Both the position numbers and the translations under genes were made by a program. 64,000 bases of DNA from RYN-230 sp963713815 (GTDB lineage: Bacteria > Actinomycetota > Actinomycetes > Streptosporangiales > Streptosporangiaceae), in the NCBI GenBank assembly GCA_963713815.1, contig CAVQNH010000032.1, forward strand, positions 124,001 to 188,000. Reading direction: 5' to 3'. Below are positions 51,925 through 61,222 of the stretch, piece by piece. Position 1 is the first letter of the stretch. Each line of letters opens with the position of its first letter. The notes beneath the pieces were generated by a model that was not told the origin of the DNA, did not search any database, and saw nothing but the letters and a program-made list of their open reading frames with translations.

Positions 51925-53058
51925 TTACTGGGCCGGCGGGAGCTTGACGCCGGCGTGGGCCCACGGCCGGGTGAACCCGACCACGGTGCCGTCACCGGGC
52001 GCCGCGGCACTGGTGCCGTAGGCCGAGATCCGGATGGGGAAGCCCGTCGCGTAGGCCTCGAGCATCATGCCCTTGCCGATGACCAGGCCGACGTGCCCGG
52101 GAGCGGTCGGTGTGCCGTCCGAGCCCGCGAAGAACACCAGATCACCCGGGCGCACCTGGCTGGCCGGGATCTTGGGCCCCCACGCCCACTGCTGCTGTGA
52201 GGTCCGCGGGATGGAGATGCCCGCCGCCCGGTACGCCATCATCATCAGGCCGGAGCAGTCGAACGCGTCCGGGCCGGTGCCGCCGAACAGGTAGGGCTTG
52301 CCCAGCTGCTCCCGGGCGTACCCGATCGCGGTGGAGACCAGCTGGTTCGGCACCGCGGTCGTCTGCGCGCTGGTCAGGCACTCCGGCGCGCTCACCGTGG
52401 TGGTGTTGCTCTCGGTGTAGCCGCCGCGGCTGTAGACGCCCGCCCAGTACAGCACGGTCTGCACGTAGGACTGGAGGTGGTTATAGGCGAAGATGGCGCC
52501 GCTGACGTTGTTCTGCACGCCGTGCGCGAGCAGGTACTTGGCCGCGCCCGCGATGGCGTCCGCAGGGTCGTAGACATTGGCCACGCCGTCGCCGTTGGCG
52601 TCGGTGGCCACGCCGCCGACCGTCTCGGATGCCGGGTGCACCGGGGCACCGCCCCAGGTGTTGGTGGAGGCGCCGCCGATGCCGATCTGCATCGGCCCGG
52701 CAGCCCCGAAGCCGTTCTGCCCGGAGTGCACGCCCGGCGAGTTGTCCTGGCCGTCATCGGACTCCACTTTTCCGATCCCGGCCAGCAGCACCCAGGGCAC
52801 CCCGTACTGCTGCCCGGTCTTCTTGAACAGGGCGAGGTAGTCCGAGGGGATGGAGTTGCGGGCCGCCGTGGTGACCGCGGGCTGGGTGGTGGCCCCGGAG
52901 CCGGAGGAGGGGCATCCGACACCCGCGGCGAACAGCATGCTGGCCCCGCCGACCATCGCCATGGGAACCACGGCCACGGCGGTGACCAGCAGCGCGCCCA
53001 CCCCGATCGCCACCAGCACCGCGAGCCGGCCGGCGCTGAAGCTGAAGCGCCAGCTCAC
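51925..53058 (-). CDS. Transglycosylase and NlpC/P60 endopeptidase of the secretion cluster
   Basis: 377 residues from GTG 53058, overlapping the upstream stop by GTGA. An N-terminal membrane helix (12-45) is followed by a lytic-transglycosylase-like domain (about 75-215, catalytic Glu99 in GIGKVESDDG, then GPMQIGIGGAS). A NlpC/P60 domain (245-377) has Cys268 in FDCSGLM and His322 in GHVGLVIG. It is the same architecture as Tn916 Orf14 and TcpG/TcpI hydrolases, which open peptidoglycan for the conjugation channel. It is the last gene of the minus-strand cluster. Confidence 0.93.
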   Translation of the reverse strand: MSWRFSFSAGRLAVLVAIGVGALLVTAVAVVPMAMVGGASMLFAAGVGCPSSGSGATTQPAVTTAARNSIPSDYLALFKKTGQQYGVPWVLLAGIGKVESDDGQDNSPGVHSGQNGFGAAGPMQIGIGGASTNTWGGAPVHPASETVGGVATDANGDGVANVYDPADAIAGAAKYLLAHGVQNNVSGAIFAYNHLQSYVQTVLYWAGVYSRGGYTESNTTTVSAPECLTSAQTTAVPNQLVSTAIGYAREQLGKPYLFGGTGPDAFDCSGLMMMAYRAAGISIPRTSQQQWAWGPKIPASQVRPGDLVFFAGSDGTPTAPGHVGLVIGKGMMLEAYATGFPIRISAYGTSAAAPGDGTVVGFTRPWAHAGVKLPPAQ

Positions 53059-53715
53059 GTATTCCCTGCCGAGGCCAGCTCGATGTCGTTGACCAGCCAG
53101 CTCTGCCCGCTGCCGGTCAGGGTGATCGCAAACTGCCCGTTGCTGCGGCTCTTTCCCTGCTTGGTGTGCATCGTCTGGACGATGGTGACCACGAAGGTCA
53201 GGCTCCCGGAGCCGAAGGTCCGGATCGAGTCGATCACCGTCCGCGCGGACGCCACCTGCTGCTGCTGGGTGCGCTGGCTGGCCACGCCGGGCGTGCCGTA
53301 GGCCCGGGCCAGGGTCGCGCTGAGTTCACTGGTGGCCAGCCCGCTCATGCTGGCCACGTAGCTGGAGGTGCTCTCCCGGTAGGAGTAGGTGTCGTAGGCG
53401 GCCCCGAATGCCTCGGCGACGCTGGCCGCCTTGGCCAGGTCGGCCTGGCTGAACGGGAGCCACTGGTAGATGTCGGGCGCCGACCCGCTCGGGGTGGGAG
53501 ACGGCGGCGCGGCAGGCGCGGTGGAAGCCGGGGGGACGGCCCGGGCTGTCCCCCGGGCACCCGTGGCCGCGGGCCGTGGGCGATGGCGAGGCTGCTGCCG
53601 GTCCCTGCCCCAGCGCCGAGCGCACGCCCGGGATGAGCAGGTATGCCCCCATCCCGCCGAGGACGACGACGATGCCGAGGAAGGCCAGCACCCGCTGGGC
53701 CGGGCTCAGGTCCAT
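53055..53715 (-). CDS. Small anchored protein of the secretion cluster (frameshifted)
   Basis: The start (ATG 53715, MDLSPAQRVLAFLGIVVVLGG) gives one membrane helix and an exported part. Near 53570 the coding frame changes and continues through a Pro/Ala linker to DIYQWLPFSQADLAKAA and a folded domain ending QSWLVNDIELASAGNT. Together they make about 218 residues. Similar single-helix proteins precede the NlpC/P60 gene in actinobacterial conjugation-like clusters and may be periplasmic channel parts. No named family is recognised. It starts 10 bases after the VirB6-like gene. Confidence 0.75.
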
Positions 53716-53724
53716 GGCAGTCCG

Positions 53725-56598
53725 CTACTTCTTCCGGCGCACCGGGCGCAGCCAGAAGGGACCGGGCGGGCTGGAATCCGCACCCGGGCCACCCTGGCCG
53801 CCGCCCTGGTCCCCCCCGGCCGGGCCGGGTCCGGCCTGACCGCCTCCGGAGGGCGGCGCGGCAGACTGGCCGCCGCCGCGCCCATTGCCGGAGCCGCCGG
53901 CCAGGCCGCCGCCGGAGCCACTGCTGCGGCCCCGCAGCGGGGGGGCAGCGTTCCGGGACGGCCCCCGGCCCGGGCTGCTGCTGCGTGATGGGCTGCCCCA
54001 GAAGCCGGAGCCGCCGCCCTGGCTGCTGCTCCGCGGCGCAGCCGGTCCCGGCGTGCTGGGCCCAGGATCGCCACCCCGCGGCGCCGCGCTGCGCGTCGGA
54101 CCGCTGCCCCGGGTGGGCGCCCCGCTGCGTGCCGGGGCGCCACCGCGTGACGGGGCGGACCCGAACGTCGGCGGGGCCGCACCCGGGCCCGGCCCGGCGC
54201 TGCCCCCGGACGGCGGGGGCGCCGCGGCGGGTGGCCGCGGCGCGACGCCCGGCCAGCGCTGCCGCGCGGCTCCCGGGCGCGCCGGCACGGAGCCGCCGCT
54301 GCCCGGGGCGCCCGCGGGTGCACCGGAGGCCCGGCCAGCCGGGGCACCGCCGGCCGGGGCCCCGCCTGCCGGAGCACTGCCTGAGGGAACGGCCCCGGAG
54401 GGCGCACCGGCCCGCCCGCCCGGCGCGTCCGGGCGGGCCCGGCCCGCGGCGGCATCGGCCGCTCCCGACCTGGCCCAGCCCGATGGTGAGCGTGGCTGCC
54501 CGGCGGCGTCCCGGTCGGGCAGGTCCAGCGGCGGCGCCGCGCGGGCGCCCCCCTCGGCCGCCGCGGCGGCCCGGCCCCGGCCGCGGGCGGCCAGCCCGCT
54601 CCGGCCCGACCCGCCCTGGTGGGCCTCGTCGGAGGATTCGTCCCCCGGGGCGCCGGGCTGTTCCGCCCCGTCCTGGCCGCCCGCCGTGGCCGCGGAGGCC
54701 GCTGAGGCCCCGGCCGCCGCGGCGCCAGCAGCACCGGCCGTCGCGACCGTAGCCGCCACGCCGGCCGCCTGTGCCGGGTTGCGCCGGGCCCACCGGGCGG
54801 CCCGGTAGGCGGCGAAGCCGGGGACACCCACGCTGGCGGCGTCCAGCGTGTTCCGGCGGGCCAGGCTGCCTGCCTGGGCCAGCCCCGCCTCGGCCCGGTC
54901 GCGGGAGCCGACCATGCCGTAGCCCACCGCCGAGAACAGGTGCACGAACGGTTTCCGGTAGATGAATACCGCCACGGTGACCAGGGCGATCATCAGGATC
55001 TTCAGCGCCCAGGGCAGCACCGCGTCACTGGTGCCCATGATCAGGGAGTAGGCGTACAGCAGGATGCTCAGCACCAGGGCCACGGCCGCCTGCTTGAGCA
55101 GCACCCCGACGAGCATCTCCACCCAGCGCAGCGCGACCACCCGGCCGAACCCGGGATGGGTCCCGACGATGAGGAAGAACGGGCCGGCCACGAGTAGCAG
55201 CAGGAACCCGAGTTTCAGGATGATCAGCGTGATCGCGATCAGCAGCACCAGGACGCCCGCGACCAGGGCGGCGAACAGGGACGCGAACGCTATCTCCAGC
55301 CGGGTGGGGTACTGGTTCCCCTGGAACAGCGAGTAGACGTCAGGATCGTTCTGCTTGATCGACTGGGCGATGCCCGCATAGGCGTCCTGCTTGGCCTGGA
55401 TCAGGGACGCGGTGGGATTCTCGTTGGTGGCGATGGCCTGGGACCACAGCAGCTGGCGGCCGTACTGGTTGACCACCGTGGGCTTGGCGCCCTTGGCGGT
55501 GGTGTAGACGGTGGTGCCGAACTCGCCGTCCAGCCACGGCTTGCAGACCAGCACGGTCCACAGCTCGTTGGCGTTCTGGTCCACGATGCCCGACCCGCCG
55601 GTGAAGTTGTAGTTCGCCGCGTTCACCTGCGGGTCGTGGCCCCCCACGGGGACACAGTTACTCCCGGCCGGGGCCGGCAGCCCGGCGAACGCGACGTTCA
55701 GGGTCTGGGTGATCCCGTTGGACACGGTCTTGCCCAGGCCGGTGAAGTCGGCGGGCCGGCCGATGAGCCAGATGGCCGCCGCGCAGGCGATGACCATCCA
55801 GATGGTGCCCTCGATCGTCCTCGTGGCCCGCTTGCGGATCAGTCCCTGCCAGGCCAGCCAGATCGCGCCGAGGATCACCACCGGGGCCAGGAACGGGAAG
55901 TAGATGGCGTTGCCCAGGCTGGTGATCAGCCGGTTCACCGCGTTGGTCAGCCAGGACAGGATGCCCTCGCCGGCCGCGGACTGGTAGACGGTGATGGTCA
56001 CCCGGTCCAGCGCCTTCGAGGCGTCGAACACCATCCCCGCGACGCTGTTCCCGATCAGCGAGGTCATGTCCGAGCACTGCATGTCGTAGGCCGCCCAGGA
56101 CTGGCCAGCCATGCCGTAGCTGTCGTAGAGGGTGGGGGGCTGTTTCCCGCCGGTCACGGGCGGCTGGATCAGCGAATCTATCCCGCCGGCCGCAGGCTCG
56201 GGCGCGGGGACGGACGGCTGGCAGATGTTGTTGAGGTCGCCAATTAAACCGCTGGACCCCGCGTTGCAGAAGCCGAGCAGGCCGCCGATGTCGCCGATTC
56301 CGGGCGCCGAGCAGATGCCTGAGGGGCCGGCCGGGGTGGCGGGCGTCCTGGCCACCATCAGCCGCGCGGTCCCGGCCTGCCGCGCCCCGGCCGCGTGCTG
56401 GGCCGTGGCGGCGTGCTGCGCCCCGGCGGCGTGCTGGGCCGCCGCCGCGTGCTGGGCGGTCGCGGCGGGCGCCCCGACCGCCGCCTGCGCGATCGCCGGC
56501 GACCCGAGCAGGGCCGCCCCGGCCACGACGATGATCACGCCGGGCACGGCGAGGGCTGCGCGGACTACCTTGGCGGTCCGTCGGAGGACTCTGGCCAT
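53725..56598 (-). CDS. VirB6/TrbL-like polytopic channel protein
   Basis: 957 residues from ATG 56598 behind AGGAG; an ATG-less extension to 56775 overlaps the VirB4-like gene and is rejected. A signal-peptide-like start (VPGVIIVVAGAALLGSPAIAQA) is followed by an AQHAA repeat and a soluble part with Cys pairs (ICSAPGI, LGFCNAG). Six to eight helices lie between about 250 and 600, including LVLLIAITLIILKLGFLLLL. The last 330 residues are Gly/Pro/Ser-rich and disordered, ending RPVRRKK. VirB6/TrbL proteins form the inner-membrane channel of type IV secretion systems. Confidence 0.88.
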   Translation of the reverse strand: MARVLRRTAKVVRAALAVPGVIIVVAGAALLGSPAIAQAAVGAPAATAQHAAAAQHAAGAQHAATAQHAAGARQAGTARLMVARTPATPAGPSGICSAPGIGDIGGLLGFCNAGSSGLIGDLNNICQPSVPAPEPAAGGIDSLIQPPVTGGKQPPTLYDSYGMAGQSWAAYDMQCSDMTSLIGNSVAGMVFDASKALDRVTITVYQSAAGEGILSWLTNAVNRLITSLGNAIYFPFLAPVVILGAIWLAWQGLIRKRATRTIEGTIWMVIACAAAIWLIGRPADFTGLGKTVSNGITQTLNVAFAGLPAPAGSNCVPVGGHDPQVNAANYNFTGGSGIVDQNANELWTVLVCKPWLDGEFGTTVYTTAKGAKPTVVNQYGRQLLWSQAIATNENPTASLIQAKQDAYAGIAQSIKQNDPDVYSLFQGNQYPTRLEIAFASLFAALVAGVLVLLIAITLIILKLGFLLLLVAGPFFLIVGTHPGFGRVVALRWVEMLVGVLLKQAAVALVLSILLYAYSLIMGTSDAVLPWALKILMIALVTVAVFIYRKPFVHLFSAVGYGMVGSRDRAEAGLAQAGSLARRNTLDAASVGVPGFAAYRAARWARRNPAQAAGVAATVATAGAAGAAAAGASAASAATAGGQDGAEQPGAPGDESSDEAHQGGSGRSGLAARGRGRAAAAAEGGARAAPPLDLPDRDAAGQPRSPSGWARSGAADAAAGRARPDAPGGRAGAPSGAVPSGSAPAGGAPAGGAPAGRASGAPAGAPGSGGSVPARPGAARQRWPGVAPRPPAAAPPPSGGSAGPGPGAAPPTFGSAPSRGGAPARSGAPTRGSGPTRSAAPRGGDPGPSTPGPAAPRSSSQGGGSGFWGSPSRSSSPGRGPSRNAAPPLRGRSSGSGGGLAGGSGNGRGGGQSAAPPSGGGQAGPGPAGGDQGGGQGGPGADSSPPGPFWLRPVRRKK

Positions 56599-56654
56599 GG
56601 TGGGCTCCTGAAGCCTGGGGGAAGAGGCTGGTCGGGGCATGAAGTGACCGCCGG

Positions 56655-59159
56655 TCACCGCGCGGGCTCGCCCGGCGGTGCCGCGCCGAGCAGCCCGGCG
56701 CCCTGGGCGGGACCGCCCTCCGGTGACACCGGCTCGCCGGCCGGGCGAGCCCGGGTCGGGTTGGTGTCCAGCCACTGCCGCACTTCATCGGAGACCAGGT
56801 CGATGCCGATCCGGCCGGCCCGGCCTTCGAGATCGCGGAAAATGCATTCCCCATTGCCGAGCCCCCGCAGCACGGCCTTATGTTCCTCTGACGCTTCCAC
56901 CCCCAGGAGCGCCATCACGTTCGCCACTTCGACCCGTTCGGAGGAACGGAACGCGAACACCCCGGAGATGCAGTTCGTCACCTGCTCGTTCAGCAGGTCC
57001 CCCGCGTTCTGTGAGACCAGGATCAGCGCCGTGTTCCGGGAACGCCCCATCCGGGACACCTCGGGAACCAGCTTGGCCCCCTGCGGCGTCGCCGTGATCG
57101 CCCACGCCTCATCGAGGAAGATCGCCTTAGGGAGGCGCCGATCAATTCCGTTAAGGAGCCTGCGTGCGAACTGGGACACGAGATACAGCAGGGCGACGGA
57201 CAGGCGCTGCTCGTAGGAATAGTCTTCGCGGCCGGCCGCGGTGTCGGGCAGGGTCAGGCCGGCCAGCGTGAACACGGTCGTCCAGCCGGCCGTGTCGATC
57301 TGCTGCCCACCCGAGGGGGCGAAGCAGAGCCGGGCCAGGCGCATCTCCGACATGGACCGCAGCACCGCGCCGAGGTTCTTGGACGGCGGGTCGGCCGACT
57401 CCTCCAGGTGCCGGATGACTTTCCCCAGGCTCGGGCGTTCCCGGCTGGCCACGCTGGCCACCGCCTGGATCATGGCGCTTTCCCGCTCCTCGCTCATCCG
57501 CGGCAGCAGCAGCCGGAGGGTCTCCGTGGCCATGGTCCGCTTCTCGGCCAGGTCGTCACCGAACGAGAACGGGTCGAGCAGGCCCGGCGCGGCGGCCCCG
57601 AGCGGCAGCACCCGCGCTTTCCGGCCGCGATCGGCCAGCAGCTGGACCAGCGGTTCCGCGTCTCCCTTGGGATCGATCACCGCGACCGTCACCCCGCGCA
57701 GCGCCAACTGCAGAATCAGCAACAACGCAAGTGTCGTTTTACCCCCGCCAGGTTCACCGGTGATGGCGATGGCCGTGGGCCGGTTCAGCGCCGCAGCCAG
57801 CAGCGGATCGAAATGGACCACGGCGCGGGCCCGGCCGAGGGTCTCGCCGATATACGGGCCGACCCAGCCCTGGCCGCTGTTGGGCCGGTCACCCAGGTCG
57901 ACCGTGGCGGTCGGTACCCCGCCCGCGATCGTGTACAGCGGCTGGCGCTGCACGTAGGAGCTCAGCCGGACCCGGTCCCCCGGCAGCGACTCGCGGAGCA
58001 GGGAGAACTGGTCCCCGGTCGAGTTGACCACGTCGATGCCCATGTCGCGGTAGTGCTCGACCACCGCCTCCACCCGGCGCTGGCACAGCTCCCGGGTCGG
58101 CGCGGAGACCACGAGCCGGTGCCAGCCGTAGACGAACGGCAGTCGTTCCTTGGTGATGCCGTGCTCGAGCATCCGGGCCGAGGCGATCTGCTCGGCCAGG
58201 GCGATCGGCGCGTCCACCCCGGCCTCCCGGATGTGCGCGTCCATGTCCCGGGCGTGGGCGAGGCGGCGGCCGACATCCTTGCTGGCCTTGGCCGGCGGGA
58301 TCAGCCGCATCCGCGAGCTGATCTCCACCGGGAACGGCAGCGAGTCCGCGAAATGCAGCCACGGCTCGCCGTCCGGGAACGACATCACATCGGGGAACCG
58401 GGAGAAGGACAGGAAGGCCTCGAACGACTCCCCCTCGGGATGCTCCAGGTGCAGCAGCGTGCGCCCGTTGTGCACCTGGCCTTCGAAGAGGGACTCGATC
58501 TCCCCGGCCCCCCACCGGCGGCGGCGGACCGCGGACGGGCGCGGGTCGCCCGCGGTGCCCATCAGCGTGTGCCGGACCAGCCAGGCGATCTCGTCGCTCG
58601 TGGCGTGCCGCGCGGCCAGGGCGCTGGCCCCCAGGGCCCGGCCCAGCCGCTCGGCATGCTCGGTCCAGCGGGTGACCTCCGCGGCGCCGATCGCCTCATC
58701 GTCGAGGCCCATCGCCTGCTCACCCGCCCGGTAGGCGCCGAAGAGCTGGGCCAGCATCCCGCCGCCCAGCTGGGCGCGCATGCCGCGCTGCCCCAGCCGG
58801 ACGCCCAGGTAGACCTCTTTGGCCCAGAAGTCCTTCGCCCACACGTGGCGGTACATCTCATCCAGGTAGTTGCGCCAGCCCGGCCCGCCGTCGGAGGTGG
58901 CATCCAGCTGGGCCGCCCACTCGGCGGCCGGGTAGGAGCGGTGCACGATGCGCAGGTGGACCTCGGCGTCCGGCATCCTGATCGCGGCCATCGCGACCGT
59001 GATGTTGGTGGCCAGGGCCTCCCGGTCCTGCGGCGAGGTGAACTCATACGGCTGGGTCGGGAGCCGGTAGTACGCCCAGGCGTGCGTCTCGGTGAGCAGG
59101 ATGCGGTCGTCGAGGTAGCGCATCGACAGGCGCGACCGGCCCCCCGTCCGGGCACTCAT
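56655..59159 (-). CDS. VirB4/TraC-like type IV secretion ATPase
   Basis: 834 residues; the ATG at 59159 overlaps the upstream stop (ATGA). The N-terminal VirB4 domain (about 1-440) is followed by the motor domain with Walker A GEPGGGKT (468-475), FAPSGGQ, Walker B KAIFLDEAW and the VSQNAGDLL sensor region. ATP hydrolysis would power assembly or transport. It resembles the VirB4-like proteins of Gram-positive conjugative elements (Tn916 Orf16, TcpF). It is the most conserved gene of the cluster and the best anchor for classification. Confidence 0.95.
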   Translation of the reverse strand: MSARTGGRSRLSMRYLDDRILLTETHAWAYYRLPTQPYEFTSPQDREALATNITVAMAAIRMPDAEVHLRIVHRSYPAAEWAAQLDATSDGGPGWRNYLDEMYRHVWAKDFWAKEVYLGVRLGQRGMRAQLGGGMLAQLFGAYRAGEQAMGLDDEAIGAAEVTRWTEHAERLGRALGASALAARHATSDEIAWLVRHTLMGTAGDPRPSAVRRRRWGAGEIESLFEGQVHNGRTLLHLEHPEGESFEAFLSFSRFPDVMSFPDGEPWLHFADSLPFPVEISSRMRLIPPAKASKDVGRRLAHARDMDAHIREAGVDAPIALAEQIASARMLEHGITKERLPFVYGWHRLVVSAPTRELCQRRVEAVVEHYRDMGIDVVNSTGDQFSLLRESLPGDRVRLSSYVQRQPLYTIAGGVPTATVDLGDRPNSGQGWVGPYIGETLGRARAVVHFDPLLAAALNRPTAIAITGEPGGGKTTLALLLILQLALRGVTVAVIDPKGDAEPLVQLLADRGRKARVLPLGAAAPGLLDPFSFGDDLAEKRTMATETLRLLLPRMSEERESAMIQAVASVASRERPSLGKVIRHLEESADPPSKNLGAVLRSMSEMRLARLCFAPSGGQQIDTAGWTTVFTLAGLTLPDTAAGREDYSYEQRLSVALLYLVSQFARRLLNGIDRRLPKAIFLDEAWAITATPQGAKLVPEVSRMGRSRNTALILVSQNAGDLLNEQVTNCISGVFAFRSSERVEVANVMALLGVEASEEHKAVLRGLGNGECIFRDLEGRAGRIGIDLVSDEVRQWLDTNPTRARPAGEPVSPEGGPAQGAGLLGAAPPGEPAR

Positions 59160-60748
59160 GGTGTCCTCCCAAAGGTCCCGGACGCGGCGGCTCTGCTTTC
59201 CCCCACCGCGAGCGCCGAGACCAGCACTCCGGCCAGCGCCGTGTAGGCCAGCTGGACCTGGGGACGCAGGTGGGTGAACCGGGATCCGGCGTCCGCGGCG
59301 GCGGCTTCGCTGATCCCCTGCTCGGCAGGCGGGGCGCCCAGCAGGTCATCCCAGGGCACCCGGACGATGGCGCGGCAACGGCCGCGGACGACCAGTTCAG
59401 CCTGCTCGACGTGGGACATGCTGCGCTTGCTCACCCCATTGATGACCGTGATCGCCCCGGTGCACAATTCGCCGTACCCGTGCCCGTCCAGCCATTCCAT
59501 CGTCATCGCGACCGCCCGGGCCGCATCCGAGCTGGCCGGGGCGACCAGCACGAGCTGATCGGCCGCGGACAGGACCCGGGCCACCGCGGACGCGCCGGGG
59601 TCCGTCAGCGTGAGCGGGTAGCGGGACGCCAGGATCTCGAGCACCCGGGCGTATTCGTGGTCGGCGAGCGCCGGGCCGCCGTCGGGGACCGAGTCGTGGG
59701 CGATGAGGTCCAGGCGGCCCCGGCCGCGCTGGCCTGGCACGGTGGGCGCGGTCCCGGCCAGCAGGCCGCGCGCGGTGCCCGCGGGGGAAGTACGGGCCAT
59801 GTCGCTGAGGGAGGTCTGCCCCGGGTTGAGGTCGAGCGCCGCGACCGGCTCGCCGCGGAGATTGGCCAGCACGTCGGCGAGCATCAGCGTCGTCACCGTC
59901 TGGCCCGCGCCGACCGTGCAGCCCAGCAATACGATCAGGCGGGGGCCGTGGACCGGCAGCAGGACCCGGGCCCGGTCGCGCCGCTCCATGTCCGGCCGCC
60001 CTGGACCGTGCCCGCCTGGGACCACCCTGACGTGCTCACGCCAGTTGGCGGGGCCGAGGTGCTGGCCCGGGCCGCTGAGCGCCCGCTCCACCATGGTTGG
60101 CCGGGTGCCGGAGGTGCCCCGGACCACCACGACCGGGGGGGACCACGGGGCGGGCGCTGACGGGGGCGGGGGGCCGGCGGCGGCTGCGGCCTCGTCCGGC
60201 GGGTCCTGCCCGGCGGGGTCGTCGTCCGGCAGGCCGTCGTCTAGCGGCCGCTCATCCTGGCCTTCGTCTTGCTCGTTTCCGTCTGGCAGGCTCTCGTCCT
60301 GCGGGCTTTCGCCTGCGGCGCCCGGATCGGCGGTCGCGTCCGGGGAGACGGTCGCATCCGGGGAGACGGTCGCATCCGGGGAGACGGTCGCGTCCGCCCA
60401 AGCGGTCTCGTCCGCGGCTTCCGGACCGGGCGGGAATCCGGGCTGGACCAGTGCGGTGTCTTCAGGTGACGGCTCTGCCGCGGGCACCTCTACCGCTGGC
60501 GCCGCCGACTCGGGAACAGCCGCCTCAGGCTCAGCCACGAGAGGCTCGACTGCCTCGGGCTCAGCCGCGACGGGCTCGGCCGCTGCAGGGTCTTCCACCT
60601 CAAGGTCAGCCATCTCAGGCTCAGCCGTGACGGACCCGGCCACCTCGGGCTCAGCCACCTCAAGGCCCGCGACCATGGGCCCAACCACCACCGGCCCAGA
60701 CGCCACGTGCTCGGCTGCCTCGGGTTCCGCTGCCTCAGGCTCGGCCAC
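59156..60748 (-). CDS. ParA/MinD-like protein with degenerate P-loop
   Basis: The first 200 residues are acidic and repetitive (AEPEA and ATVSPD units). Residues 270-500 have a SIMIBI fold. The P-loop reads GCTVGAGQT (276-284), so the Walker A lysine is Gln283, and the deviant upstream lysine is also missing. ALDLNPGQTSL and LTDPGAS correspond to the switch regions. The GTG at 60748 is arbitrary: it lies in the AEPEA repeat, has no ribosome site, and the frame may be continuous with the PrgI/TcpE-like gene upstream. It is probably a regulator or assembly factor of the secretion apparatus. Confidence 0.8.
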   Translation of the reverse strand: MAEPEAAEPEAAEHVASGPVVVGPMVAGLEVAEPEVAGSVTAEPEMADLEVEDPAAAEPVAAEPEAVEPLVAEPEAAVPESAAPAVEVPAAEPSPEDTALVQPGFPPGPEAADETAWADATVSPDATVSPDATVSPDATADPGAAGESPQDESLPDGNEQDEGQDERPLDDGLPDDDPAGQDPPDEAAAAAGPPPPSAPAPWSPPVVVVRGTSGTRPTMVERALSGPGQHLGPANWREHVRVVPGGHGPGRPDMERRDRARVLLPVHGPRLIVLLGCTVGAGQTVTTLMLADVLANLRGEPVAALDLNPGQTSLSDMARTSPAGTARGLLAGTAPTVPGQRGRGRLDLIAHDSVPDGGPALADHEYARVLEILASRYPLTLTDPGASAVARVLSAADQLVLVAPASSDAARAVAMTMEWLDGHGYGELCTGAITVINGVSKRSMSHVEQAELVVRGRCRAIVRVPWDDLLGAPPAEQGISEAAAADAGSRFTHLRPQVQLAYTALAGVLVSALAVGESRAAASGTFGRTP

Positions 60749-60938
60749 CTCAGGGCTCGCCTGCTACAGGCTCGGCCGCCTCAGGCTCGGCCGCCGCCTC
60801 GGGCTCGGCCTGCCTCAGGCTCGGCCGCCGCCTCAGGCTCGGCCACCTCAGGCTCGGCCGCCTCAGGCTCGGCCGCCTCAGGCTCGGCCGCCTCAGGCTC
60901 GGCCACGCCTCAGGCTCGGCCACCTCGACCGGGCCCGC
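60725..60938 (-). repeat. 15-bp AEPEA-encoding tandem repeat with frame changes
   Basis: About a dozen units of GCCGAGCCTGAGGCG occur. At least three junctions have one or two bases missing or added (near 60907, 60812 and 60750), so the array changes frame several times. Degenerate units continue to about 60520. Confidence 0.92.
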
Positions 60939-61222
60939 GTCGGGTCCGCCTGCCTGATCGTCAACCCGCCCGGCCTCCACAGCGCCGCGCAGGTCCGCTG
61001 GGTCTGCTCCGGGGTCGGCCGCTGCGGGCTCGGCCGTGGCCGGCTCCTCCGGCGCAGGACGATCCGCGTCTCGCTCGTTCGGAGCCGTGCCTTCCCCGGC
61101 TGGCTCGCGCCGCGCGGGCTCTGGCTCGGCCGCCTCGGGGCGGACCGCGCCGATGAAGAACCCAGCCGGCCCGGCTGACCTGCCCGCCGACGGCTCGGAC
61201 GGAGCCGCCTGCGCCGGCACGC

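Noticed and set aside
56599..56775. Longer start for the VirB6-like gene
   Set aside because: It overlaps the end of the VirB4-like gene by about 120 bases and lacks a ribosome site, while 56598 has AGGAG and starts a signal peptide.
60725..60938. CRISPR-like array of 15-bp units
   Set aside because: Units are directly adjacent with no spacers and encode AEPEA in frame, so this is a coding minisatellite.
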